From Gordonia sp. UBA5067 (lineage in GTDB: Bacteria; Actinomycetota; Actinomycetes; Mycobacteriales; Mycobacteriaceae): a stretch of 45,489 nt of DNA. Shown here piece after piece: positions 16,962 through 24,654 of this stretch (position 1 is its first letter; every line of letters starts with the position of its first letter). Below the pieces are notes generated by a model that was given only the letters and a program-made list of their open reading frames with translations, ran no database searches and was not told the origin of the DNA. The translations under genes and the position numbers were made by a program. Where the stretch lies: contig NZ_DIAX01000082.1 of the NCBI RefSeq assembly GCF_002414845.1, forward strand, positions 1 to 45,489, in the 5' to 3' direction.

Positions 16962-18695
16962 TCAGGCCACCGTGACTGCGCCGGTCGTGCCGTTGACCTC
17001 GATGAAGGATCCATCGACGATGCGCTTGGTGGCGTCGGTGGCCGAGACCACGCAGGGAATACCAAGTTCACGGCTAACGATCGCGGCATGGGAGAACGGC
17101 GCGCCCACGTCGACGACGACAGCGGCCGCCGTCACGAACAGCGGCGTCCACGACGGGTCGGTGATCGGTGCGACGAGAACGTCGCCCGGCTCCAGTGCCG
17201 ATGGGTCATCGGGGCTGGTGATGACGCGTGCTCGCCCGCGTGCGGTGCCGGCACAGGCCGGGACACCGGTGATGGTCTCGCCACTGGTCACCGCGGTGGT
17301 GCTGACATCCGATCGCTTCACCCACTCCGAGATCGGAGGCGCGGAGCCGTCGACGACGAACGGTGGCACCAGGTCGAATAGTTCGAGGTAGACCTGTTCC
17401 CGCTCAATGAGTGTGGCCCGGTAGGACGCAGGATTGGCGATGAAGTCGTCGAGTTCCTCGGCGAAGAGCATGAACACTTGACGGGCGTCGGCAATCACGC
17501 CCTCGGCGGCGAATCGTCGGCCTAGTTCCAGCGCTGGCAGCCGCAACTCATGCATCAGCATGGCGGCGGTGGTGCGGCCGCGCTCGCGGCCCCGCATCCA
17601 CAGCGCTGAGGCGTTGAGGACGGCTTCGAATTGCGCGGATGCCTCCGCATCAGCAGCGAGCATCGCGCGGATTTCCGTCGCCGCGGCATCGCGTTCGGCA
17701 GATTTCGCCGCCGCTTTGCCGGTGGGCGCCTGCGAGTCGTCGACGGCGCGCATCCGGTCGATGGCCGCCAGCGCGACATCGGGGTCAACGCCCCAGGTGA
17801 TCGCACGAATCTCCCACTCGGATGGGCCACGGAAGTCCCACTCGGCCAGGAAGGCGTCCAGCGCGGCGGTGAACGTCTTCACCGACTCGGCATCACTGGC
17901 CTGCAGTCGCGCATAGAGTCCCTTGACGCCGCCGTCGAAGATGGCCGCCACAGCCGGTTTCTGGGCAGCGCGGCTCAGCTCCCACATGCCCAGCGACGGT
18001 CCGGCCGAGTCCACGTTGCCCAAGCCGGCCACGAGCACCAGGGCCTGTTCGGGTTTGCCGACCGCGTCGGCGAGTTGCGCGATGGCACCCAGTCCGACGC
18101 CTGACTTCAGGCTTGCCTCGATGTGGTGTTTGAACAGCCGACGCAGCAGGGTTTCAAAGGATTTCATCCGAGTGACCAGTTCGGCGTTGCTCAGTGCCGA
18201 GAGGTCGGGCCGGTCGCGACGGATTTGATCGACCTCGACGCGGTCGGTGTCGTAGGCCGCAAGGTCGGTGGCGCCGAGGACCTGTTCGGCGAGCCACTGT
18301 CCCGCCTTGGCCTCGAACTCCGGGTTCTCGTCGAAGTCGCGACGCTCGCTCTCATAGCTGGGGATGCCGGGCATGTCGCCGAAGTATTGGAGATCGACTG
18401 CCTCGGCGCTCATGCCCGGGACGCGGACACCAAACAGTCGCATGAGCGACATGTTGATGTAGAGGTAGCTACCAAATCCCGGCAACACATTGAAGGCGAC
18501 CTGATCGTCATAGAGGTCGTCGTCCCAGACGCCGCAGGCGACGAACGCGTCCCGCCAGCCTGGCTCGAGGGTGTGCTGGAAGCCTAGCGAGGCGTTCAGC
18601 GGAGTAATCGGGTCGGGAAAGATCTCGCCGACATTGGCCCGCGAGTAGAGCGGGAATACCTTCGAGGGCTCGTCCATCAACGGCCAGGTGCTCAT
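16962..18695 (-). CDS. PEP-utilising enzyme mobile (swivel His) domain protein lacking ATP-grasp
   Basis: A 577-residue protein. The last ~95 residues are the swivelling phosphohistidine domain of PEP synthase/PPDK: ACAGTARGRARV, LEPGDVLVAP, and GAPFSHAAIVSRELGIPCVV with the phospho-accepting His near 536. The first ~450 residues are largely helical and not recognised by me; they contain neither the PPDK_N/ATP-grasp motifs nor the PEP-barrel motifs. The shape resembles the substrate-binding plus swivel parts of rifampin phosphotransferase, or the His-bearing subunit of phenylphosphate synthase, so an ATP-binding partner would be needed. ATG at 18695 is preferred (GGAAG about nine bases before); ATG at 18716 is possible. 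First gene of the operon. Confidence 0.85.
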   Translation of the reverse strand: MSTWPLMDEPSKVFPLYSRANVGEIFPDPITPLNASLGFQHTLEPGWRDAFVACGVWDDDLYDDQVAFNVLPGFGSYLYINMSLMRLFGVRVPGMSAEAVDLQYFGDMPGIPSYESERRDFDENPEFEAKAGQWLAEQVLGATDLAAYDTDRVEVDQIRRDRPDLSALSNAELVTRMKSFETLLRRLFKHHIEASLKSGVGLGAIAQLADAVGKPEQALVLVAGLGNVDSAGPSLGMWELSRAAQKPAVAAIFDGGVKGLYARLQASDAESVKTFTAALDAFLAEWDFRGPSEWEIRAITWGVDPDVALAAIDRMRAVDDSQAPTGKAAAKSAERDAAATEIRAMLAADAEASAQFEAVLNASALWMRGRERGRTTAAMLMHELRLPALELGRRFAAEGVIADARQVFMLFAEELDDFIANPASYRATLIEREQVYLELFDLVPPFVVDGSAPPISEWVKRSDVSTTAVTSGETITGVPACAGTARGRARVITSPDDPSALEPGDVLVAPITDPSWTPLFVTAAAVVVDVGAPFSHAAIVSRELGIPCVVSATDATKRIVDGSFIEVNGTTGAVTVA

Positions 18696-18716
18696 TGCTG
18701 TCTTCTTCCGTTCCAT

Positions 18717-18956
18717 GCCCTCAAGGTGGGGCTGCGGTAGCTGGAGGATCGTCGCGCGAGGGTCAAGCAGCGAATCTCGTTAGCGAACGCTCTGTCACAT
18801 TTATATGTGAGCTACGACACCCTGTCAAGGGTATTGGTGGTCAATTTTCTGGGTTTACCAGCACTATGGACATCTGGACCATTTCCAATACTGGACAACT
18901 ACGTGATCGATCAGTCACTATCGAAAGCAGTGAACAGGTGACGACGGGAGACCACC
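18717..18956. promoter_or_regulatory. Divergent promoter region with palindromes between the swivel-domain gene and surE
   Basis: This 240-base gap is visibly more A+T-rich than its surroundings. It holds a perfect palindrome TCACAT-TTAT-ATGTGA (18795-18810), a TGATCGATCA palindrome (18904-18913) and GTGATCGATCAGTCAC (18903-18918), whose GTGA/CAGTCAC ends resemble the operator at 24614-24629 (11 of 16 bases). No gene is seen inside. It should carry the promoter of the eight-gene minus operon and that of surE; exact -10/-35 boxes are not clear. Confidence 0.6.
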
Positions 18957-19781
18957 ATGCGGATTCTGGTGACCAACGACGACGGCTACGACGCTGCGGG
19001 GCTCGTCGCCATCGCCGCCGCGCTCGTCGCCGCCGGCCATGAGGTGACCGTCGCGGCACCGACCTCCGACCGCAGCGGCAGTGGCAGCGCCCTGGGATCA
19101 ATCGAGGACGGGACGCTCATCGGCTTCGATGCCCTCACACTGCCGGCCCTGGGGCCGTCGGTGCCGGTGTACGCCCTGGACTGCCCACCGGCACTTGCCG
19201 TCCTCGCCTCCTGCTCCGGCTCCTTCGGCCCCGCGCCCGAACTCGTCGTCAGCGGGGTGAATCCCGGACACAACACCGGGCGCTCGATCCTGTTCTCATC
19301 GACGGTGGGGGCCGTGCTCGCCGCCCAGGTCGCCGGGATCGGCGGTCTGGCGATCAGCTGCGGGTTCGCCCCCCACCACCGGTTCAACACCGCGGCGCGC
19401 GTAGGCGGCGAACTGGTCGACTGGATGATCACCGCGGGCGCCACCGGGCTGACCCTCAACGTCAATGTTCCCGACACCGACTACGCGCAGCTACGTGGCG
19501 TACAGGTCACCACATTGGGCCGGGGCAGCATGTTCTCCCTGCACACCAGCCGACATGAGGCCGCGGTCGAACTACACCGCCGCGAACGTCACAGCGGATT
19601 CCGCAGCGGCACCGACGGCGCTGCCGTCGTCAACGGATACGTGTCAGTGACTGCCCTAAGCGGCATCGCCGGCGTCGCGGAACCCCTGCTAGCGCCCGAC
19701 GCCGACGAGCCGATCTCCCAGTTCCTCAGTCCGCCGAACCCTCGTATTCGTCGGCCTCGTCCCGTTCCCGTGGAGTGGTGA
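18957..19781 (+). CDS. surE: 5'/3'-nucleotidase SurE
   Basis: The 274-residue protein opens with MRILVTNDDGYDAAG, the SurE signature in which Asn7-Asp8-Asp9 bind the divalent metal. It continues with APTSDRSGSGSA, SGVNPGHNTG and SSTVGAVLAA, all conserved SurE blocks. It is a cytosolic metal-dependent phosphatase acting on nucleoside 5'- and 3'-monophosphates. ATG at 18957 follows GGGAG at good spacing. It is divergent from the catabolic operon. Its last 56 bases overlap the convergent WS/DGAT gene, and its extreme 3' end contains a sequence repeated at 22343-22378. Link to the operon may be only positional. Confidence 0.93.
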   Translation: MRILVTNDDGYDAAGLVAIAAALVAAGHEVTVAAPTSDRSGSGSALGSIEDGTLIGFDALTLPALGPSVPVYALDCPPALAVLASCSGSFGPAPELVVSGVNPGHNTGRSILFSSTVGAVLAAQVAGIGGLAISCGFAPHHRFNTAARVGGELVDWMITAGATGLTLNVNVPDTDYAQLRGVQVTTLGRGSMFSLHTSRHEAAVELHRRERHSGFRSGTDGAAVVNGYVSVTALSGIAGVAEPLLAPDADEPISQFLSPPNPRIRRPRPVPVEW

Positions 19782-21222
19782 GGGGCGCGCACTGCGGTCG
19801 GTTGCGGTCCAGTTCACCGAGCGCCGCCAGCCACGCGTCGCTGATCTCCCAGACGTCGGGCACGTTGTCCGGGCAGCCGACGACTCCCAGCCCGAAGTGA
19901 CCGTCGTACGAGACCGCCGTCAGGTTGACGTTCATGTCTTGGAACAGCGGGCCGAACGGGTAGATCCCCTCGAGGCGGGCGCCGCCGAGCCACAGCGGGC
20001 CCCGCGGACCTGGAATGTTGGAGAAGCACGCGTGGAAGAACGGCGGCCGCAGCGGCGCCACCAGGTCGAGTACATAGGTGCTGGCTGCCATCCGCAGCAG
20101 CGTCGGCGGCACCAGCTGCACCAGGTCGACGACGTCCACCGTCGGCCCGTTGGCGCCGCGACCAGACTTCACCCGGTTGGTGGCCTGATGGATCACCGTC
20201 AGCCGCTCCACCGGATCAGGGAGGAACACCGGCAACCGGACCAACGCCAGACTCCAGCTGTTGAATGCGTCATCGTCGGCGCTGCGCGTGGAAATCGGCA
20301 CAAAGACCTGCAGCGGCCCATCGGGGACGGTGTCGTGGGCCAGCAGCCACTGCCGCAGGGCGGTGGTGCAAGCGGCAATGAAAACGTCGTTCACGGTGAC
20401 GCCGTAGGCCGCGCCGAGATCGCGCATCCGGTCGAGTTCCACCTCGGCGTAGGCGCTGTTGCGGCGTTCGCTGATCGGCCGGTTCAGCGGGGTGTCGGCC
20501 GGGGCCGCGCGCAGGCGCGGGTCGGTGTCGATCTCGCCGCCGCGCAGACGGCGCAGGGGTGCGGCGGCCATCGACAGCAGACGCTCGGCGACGGCCCGCC
20601 CCAGCTGCGGGGTGCCGCGGCCGACGACCCGCGCCGCCCCGGCCACGTTGCCCGCCGATTCGGCGAGCCAGTCGGCCAACAGGTCGCCGGTGCCCGGCAG
20701 CGGTGCGGCAGGTCCCGGCTCCGGGTAGTCCGGGTCGTGGTCGGGGTCGGTGGAGAGCAGGGTGGGCAGCAGCCGGTTCACTGCCCCGACGCCGTCGGAC
20801 AAGGCGTGCGAAAACTTGACGGCCAGGGCAAGCCGGCCGTCGGCTAGTCCTTCGATCACCCAGGCTTCCCACAGTGGTTTGTCGTGCCCGAGCCGGTGCC
20901 GGTGGATTTCGTCGATCAAGGCGGCCACCTGCCGCGGGCCGCCGGGGGCTGGGACCGCGAGGCGTTGCAAATGCTTGTGGACGTCGAAGTCCGGGTCGTC
21001 GACGAAGACCGGCTGTCCCAGGCGCAGCGGCTTGTGTACCAGGCGGAGCCGGACCAGCGGATTGCGCGGGAGCCGCTCGGCGAGCAGCGCATAGAGGTGG
21101 TCGGCGTCGAACCCGGGCCCGGCCGGCCGCGGATCCACCAGCAGCAGCGCGGTGATATGGATGTTCATCGGCCCCGCTTCGGCGTTCACCGGAATCGCAT
21201 CCATGCCCGTGAGTCGTTCCAT
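19726..21222 (-). CDS. WS/DGAT family wax ester synthase / diacylglycerol acyltransferase (second copy)
   Basis: A 498-residue WS/DGAT paralogue, clearly diverged from the one at 4618-6048. The active site reads SHALSDG, so the catalytic HxxxDG (His139, Asp143) is kept, but the first histidine of HHxxxDG is Ser138; other bacterial members also vary here. NSWSLALVRLPV and SNIPGPRGPLWLGG are family segments. It probably makes triacylglycerol or wax ester from acyl-CoA. ATG at 21222 has AGAGGGAACG before it. It is a single minus-strand gene, overlapping surE by 56 bases at the 3' end. The charged tail RERDEADEYEGSAD resembles that of the winged-helix gene 22337-22966. Confidence 0.9.
   Translation of the reverse strand: MERLTGMDAIPVNAEAGPMNIHITALLLVDPRPAGPGFDADHLYALLAERLPRNPLVRLRLVHKPLRLGQPVFVDDPDFDVHKHLQRLAVPAPGGPRQVAALIDEIHRHRLGHDKPLWEAWVIEGLADGRLALAVKFSHALSDGVGAVNRLLPTLLSTDPDHDPDYPEPGPAAPLPGTGDLLADWLAESAGNVAGAARVVGRGTPQLGRAVAERLLSMAAAPLRRLRGGEIDTDPRLRAAPADTPLNRPISERRNSAYAEVELDRMRDLGAAYGVTVNDVFIAACTTALRQWLLAHDTVPDGPLQVFVPISTRSADDDAFNSWSLALVRLPVFLPDPVERLTVIHQATNRVKSGRGANGPTVDVVDLVQLVPPTLLRMAASTYVLDLVAPLRPPFFHACFSNIPGPRGPLWLGGARLEGIYPFGPLFQDMNVNLTAVSYDGHFGLGVVGCPDNVPDVWEISDAWLAALGELDRNRPQCAPLTTPRERDEADEYEGSAD
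19747..19782. repeat. 36-bp near-identical repeat, copy A (pairs with 22343-22378)
   Basis: Matches 22343-22378 in the same orientation at 34 of 36 bases, including 25 identical bases from the first position. Here it lies in the 3' end of the WS/DGAT gene and, on the other strand, the 3' end of surE. It codes the RERDEADE tail of the WS/DGAT protein. Confidence 0.85.
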
Positions 21223-21380
21223 CTCGTTCCCTCTGATAGTCGTGAACCTGCGGAGAAGTCGATCATGATCCGGCCGCGCCGTGGACCGAATCGGGCGATC
21301 ACACCCACCCGCTGAGGTGGTGTGAAGCGCCTACTGTTCTAGTCAAGAAGCTGCAGTGACGTCCAGGAGGAACCTTCACC

Positions 21381-22271
21381 ATGCGCACCGACATCGAGTT
21401 CCAATCCCACGACACCACCTGCCGGGGGTGGCTCTACCAACCCACTCGCGAAGCCGGATCGTCGCCGCCGCCCATCATCGTGATGGCGCACGGCCTCGGC
21501 GCGATCAAGGAGATGCGGCTGGACGCTTTTGCCGAGCGCTTCTGCGACGCCGGATACGCCTGCCTGGTATTCGACTACCGACATTTCGGGGCCAGCGACG
21601 GCGAGCCACGCCAGTTATTGTCGATCAGCCGGCAACTGCAGGATTGGGCATCGGCCATCGCGTACGCGCGACAGTTGCCCGACGCCGACGGCTCGCGGGT
21701 GGTGTTGTGGGGCAGTTCGTTCGGTGGTGGGCATGTGATCGTCGCCGGCGCCCGGGACGGCAAGGTGGCCGCGGTGATCGCCCAGTGTCCGTTCACCAGC
21801 GGTATCGCCTCGGTGCTCGCCATGGAGCCGCTGGTCGCGGCTAAGGTGACCGCGCGCGGGATTGCGGACATCGCCTCGTCGGTACTGCGCCGCGATCCGG
21901 TGCTGGTGCCGCTGGCCGGCGAACCGGGCACGACGGCGCTGATGACCGCGCCGGATGTGGTGCCCGGCTATCTGTCTCTCGTTCCGCCCGGCGCACCGTT
22001 CGTCAATCAGGTGTCCGCCCGGATCGGGCTGGCGATCCCCGCGCACTCCCCGACCCGCTGGCTCAAGAAGACCACGGTGCCGACGCTGGTATGCGTGTGC
22101 GACCACGATTCAGTGGCACCGGCCGGCCCCACCCGTCGTGCGGCTAAGCGCAATCCGCAGGTCACCGTCGACAGCTACGATGAGGGGCACTTCAGCATCT
22201 ATGTCGGTGACGCCTTCGAGCAGGTCGTCGCCGATCAGCTCGCCTATCTGCACCGCACCGTCCCGAACTGA
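21381..22271 (+). CDS. Alpha/beta hydrolase
   Basis: A 296-residue alpha/beta hydrolase: HGLGAIKEMR near residue 36 forms the oxyanion region, DYRHFGASDG follows, GSSFGG is the nucleophile elbow, CVCDHDSVAP holds the acidic residue, and DEGHFSIY the catalytic histidine. This pattern is close to dienelactone-hydrolase/peptidase-S15-like actinobacterial hydrolases with no signal peptide. ATG at 21381 is preceded by AGGAGGA about ten bases upstream, a strong ribosome site. It stands alone on the plus strand, divergent from the second WS/DGAT across about 158 bases and convergent with the winged-helix gene. The substrate may be an ester or lipid. Confidence 0.87.
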   Translation: MRTDIEFQSHDTTCRGWLYQPTREAGSSPPPIIVMAHGLGAIKEMRLDAFAERFCDAGYACLVFDYRHFGASDGEPRQLLSISRQLQDWASAIAYARQLPDADGSRVVLWGSSFGGGHVIVAGARDGKVAAVIAQCPFTSGIASVLAMEPLVAAKVTARGIADIASSVLRRDPVLVPLAGEPGTTALMTAPDVVPGYLSLVPPGAPFVNQVSARIGLAIPAHSPTRWLKKTTVPTLVCVCDHDSVAPAGPTRRAAKRNPQVTVDSYDEGHFSIYVGDAFEQVVADQLAYLHRTVPN

Positions 22272-22336
22272 CGACGATCCGCCGGGCCCCGCGAAACTGC
22301 GCGAGCCGGCCGACCTGATCGCCTGCGACCGGCGAC

Positions 22337-22966
22337 CTAACCTTCGTCGGCCTCGTCCCGTTCCCGTTGAGCGGTGAGCAAGAGGTCTTGGTGCAGTTCC
22401 ATCCAGACGTCGTGATAACTGTCGGACATCGGCCGTGCGAATGCCGCGCGGTCGCCGTCCTGGATCCGACTCAGCGCCGCAGCCAGTCGGGCAGGATACC
22501 GGCCGAGGCGAGCCACGGCCTCGCCTGCGGGTGACAACACAGCGATCACCCGCTCGTGAATGGCACCGAGGTCCGCGATGACCGCCGCGTCGTAGTCGGG
22601 ATCAGAGTGATCGTTCGGGTTGCCGGCCGCATCCAGTTGCCATGCCGCGCACACCCCCTTGAACGCCGAATTCACCGGCAGGAAGGCCGCGTACACCTCC
22701 TCGACCCGGCCACGTGCCGACGGCGCCAGCGGTGAATCCCGCCCGAGCTCCTCGTAGGCGGACTTGCCTTCCGCGGTGATCATGGTCCCGCTCATCCGGG
22801 GGGTCTCCCGGCGCACGACCAGCCCCTCGCCGGTGAGCACACCAACCAACGAGGAGACGTCGCGCGCGGTCAAGCCCGTCATCGCGATCAAGAAGTCGTC
22901 GGTCGCCAAGCCTTTGACCTTCAGCGCGTGGAGCAGTTCAAACCGATCGGTTGTTGTTGACATCAT
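22337..22966 (-). CDS. Winged-helix (MarR/PadR-like) DNA-binding protein
   Basis: A 209-residue protein with a probable winged helix-turn-helix at residues 8-75: ELLHALKVKGLATDDF, then TARDVSSLVGVLTGEGLVVRRE as recognition helix and wing, then ITAEGKSAYEEL. The remainder is helical and ends in RERDEADEG. It should be a cytosolic regulator; the target is unknown. Two ATGs stand in tandem at 22966 and 22963, with AAGGAAA before them. It follows the acyl-CoA synthetase after ten bases. The exact family is uncertain; MarR, PadR or an uncharacterised wHTH group are possible. The tail is coded by a 36-bp repeat also found at 19747-19782. Confidence 0.75.
   Translation of the reverse strand: MMSTTTDRFELLHALKVKGLATDDFLIAMTGLTARDVSSLVGVLTGEGLVVRRETPRMSGTMITAEGKSAYEELGRDSPLAPSARGRVEEVYAAFLPVNSAFKGVCAAWQLDAAGNPNDHSDPDYDAAVIADLGAIHERVIAVLSPAGEAVARLGRYPARLAAALSRIQDGDRAAFARPMSDSYHDVWMELHQDLLLTAQRERDEADEG
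22343..22378. repeat. 36-bp near-identical repeat, copy B (pairs with 19747-19782)
   Basis: Same orientation as copy A, differing at two positions. It codes the RERDEADE tail of the winged-helix protein, so two unrelated proteins on the minus strand share one C-terminal coding end. Confidence 0.85.
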
Positions 22967-22976
22967 GACGTTTCCT

Positions 22977-24491
22977 TCACTGGTGGGGGATGTGCGTACG
23001 AGCTGAGGGGTGTGCGAAGCGCGCGTGCAACGCGGCCTTGTCGAGTTTTCCGGTGGGCAGTCGCGGGAGATCGGTGGTGAACTCGACGATGCGCGGCACT
23101 TTGAAGCCGGCAATTCGTCCCCGGCAATGCTCAATCAGTTCGGCCGGTTCAGCGTGGTGACCGGCCCGGAGTTCGACGACGGCCTTCACGTTCTCACCGA
23201 ACTCCGGGTCGGGCACACCGACGACCCCGGCATCCGCGACGGCCGGATGCTCGCTCAGCGCGGCTTCAATCTCCTCGGGGTAGATGTTCACCCCGCCGGA
23301 GATGATCATGTACCCGGCACGGCCGAGCAGATAGAGGAAGCCATCCTCGTCGACACGGCCGAGGTCGCCCATTTCCTTCAGCTGCGGACCAGTCGCGGCC
23401 GAGTCGCCACCTTTGACCGCCTCGAAGCAAACGGTTCCCGTTTCGCCGACAGGCACCTCGACACCCTCGTCGTCGACGATGTGAATCCGGGTGTTACCCA
23501 ACGGCTTTCCCACCGACCCGGAATGAGCGCGAACATCCTCTGGTGCGATGTAGGTGTGGCCGTAGCCCTCCGAAGCGCCGTAGTACTCGTGCAGGATCGG
23601 CCCCCACCAGTCCGCGATCGCGGTCTTGACGTGGGGCGGACAGGGCGCACCGGAGGTGAATGCGGCGCGGTGGGTGGGCGAAAGTGCGATGGACTCGCGC
23701 TGCGGCAGTCGGAGCAACCGAATCAGCATGGTCGGCACCCACTGCGAATGGGTCACGCCATAGTCGACGATGGCCGACATGGCCGCGGCTGCGTCGAAGC
23801 GCTCCATACACACGACTGTGCCGCCGGCCGCCAAGGTGATGAGCGCAAAGGTGAACGGCGCGGCATGGTAGTTCGGCGCCGGCGAGAGCAGAACCGTGTT
23901 CTCGTCGATACCCAGTCGGTGCACCAGATCCGAATGCCGCGGTGGCGCCTGGGCCGGATGCACGCCCAGCAGCGGTTGAACGAAGCGCTTCGGCCGCCCG
24001 GTGGTCCCGCCGCTGAACAACACGCGGGCCCCGAGTAGCTCGTCGGCGAGTGGTTCGGCGGAGACGTCCGCGACGGCGGTGGCGAGGTCGGTGCATCCTG
24101 GCGCCGGGCCGTCGACGCTTATGACGGTGGGCTTCAGCTCGCCGCGGGCCAGTGCTGCGACGGCGACCGCGGCCATTCCGGTGCTGGTGACAACAGCGGT
24201 CGGTGCGGCTTGCGCCAGCAGCGCGGCGAGCTCGGGCACCGCCAGGTGCCAGTTGACCGGTGTCACGTAGACACCGCTGCGCATGCCGGCGGCGACGGCC
24301 ACCGGCCACCAGATGTTGTTCTCCATCACGATGACCACCGCGTCGCCGGGCCGAACCCCGTGGTGCCACCAGAACTGGGCCAGTCGGTTGGACTCGGCAT
24401 CGAGTTCGCCATAGCTGAGGCGCTGTCCTGATCCGGCCATCACATAGGCCGGCCGCTCGGGATGGCCGCGGGCGATGCTGGGTGGATACAC
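22977..24491 (-). CDS. AMP-dependent acyl-CoA synthetase
   Basis: A 504-residue adenylate-forming enzyme: LFSGGTTGRPKRF is the ATP P-loop, YYGASEGYG the A5 motif, LKEMGDLGRVDEDGFLYLLGR contains the conserved Asp and Arg, and LPTGKLDK the catalytic lysine. It activates an organic acid to its CoA thioester; the substrate pocket cannot be assigned. GTG at 24491 follows AAGGGG at ideal spacing. It is divergent from the P450 operon and shares with it an 18-bp operator, here placed 12-29 bases before the GTG. This links acid activation with the P450/aldehyde-dehydrogenase chain: alcohol to aldehyde to acid to acyl-CoA. Confidence 0.92.
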   Translation of the reverse strand: MYPPSIARGHPERPAYVMAGSGQRLSYGELDAESNRLAQFWWHHGVRPGDAVVIVMENNIWWPVAVAAGMRSGVYVTPVNWHLAVPELAALLAQAAPTAVVTSTGMAAVAVAALARGELKPTVISVDGPAPGCTDLATAVADVSAEPLADELLGARVLFSGGTTGRPKRFVQPLLGVHPAQAPPRHSDLVHRLGIDENTVLLSPAPNYHAAPFTFALITLAAGGTVVCMERFDAAAAMSAIVDYGVTHSQWVPTMLIRLLRLPQRESIALSPTHRAAFTSGAPCPPHVKTAIADWWGPILHEYYGASEGYGHTYIAPEDVRAHSGSVGKPLGNTRIHIVDDEGVEVPVGETGTVCFEAVKGGDSAATGPQLKEMGDLGRVDEDGFLYLLGRAGYMIISGGVNIYPEEIEAALSEHPAVADAGVVGVPDPEFGENVKAVVELRAGHHAEPAELIEHCRGRIAGFKVPRIVEFTTDLPRLPTGKLDKAALHARFAHPSARTHIPHQ

Positions 24492-24502
24492 GATTCCCCT
24501 TA

Positions 24503-24532
24503 TTGTGAATGTCTGGTCACATACATGACCAG
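24503..24532. promoter_or_regulatory. Operator A of the divergent promoter (acyl-CoA synthetase side)
   Basis: TTGTGAATGTCTGGTCAC (24503-24520) matches, in inverse orientation, the site at 24614-24631 in 16 of 18 bases. It overlaps a perfect palindrome CTGGTCA-CATACA-TGACCAG (24513-24532). Position just upstream of the GTG at 24491 fits repression of the synthetase. A TetR dimer is the likely binder, with the regulator at 29571-30287 the nearest candidate. Confidence 0.7.
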
Positions 24533-24575
24533 GGGATTTGGCCTTAGGACTCGATTAATTCAGCAATATTAGCGC

Positions 24576-24605
24576 TTGCATGTGGTTTACACCACACCCT
24601 AGACT
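24576..24605 (+). promoter_or_regulatory. Predicted promoter of the P450 operon with an embedded palindrome
   Basis: TTGCAT (24576-24581) and TAGACT (24600-24605), spaced by 18 bases, fit a sigma-70-type -35/-10 pair. The spacer contains the perfect palindrome GTGGT-TTAC-ACCAC (24582-24595), so a regulator binding there would block polymerase. Transcription would start about 40 bases before the P450 ATG. Confidence 0.55.
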
Positions 24606-24613
24606 ATGCTTTA

Positions 24614-24631
24614 GTGACTAGACAGTCACAA
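24614..24631. promoter_or_regulatory. Operator B of the divergent promoter (P450 side)
   Basis: GTGACT-AGAC-AGTCAC (24614-24629) is a perfect inverted repeat. With flanking bases its reverse complement reads TTGTGACTGTCTAGTCAC, near-identical to operator A. It lies just after the predicted -10 box, over the likely transcription start, a classical repressor position. Confidence 0.75.
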
Positions 24632-24654
24632 ATTGAGGCAAGCAGGGAGCTGAC

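Noticed and set aside
19726..21222. Inactive WS/DGAT because HHxxxDG reads SHALSDG
   Set aside because: The catalytic His and the DG pair remain; the first histidine varies among functional bacterial members.
21328..21345. Further KstR box at GTTCTAG before the alpha/beta hydrolase
   Set aside because: Only a half site is present; the AAC half at the right spacing is missing.
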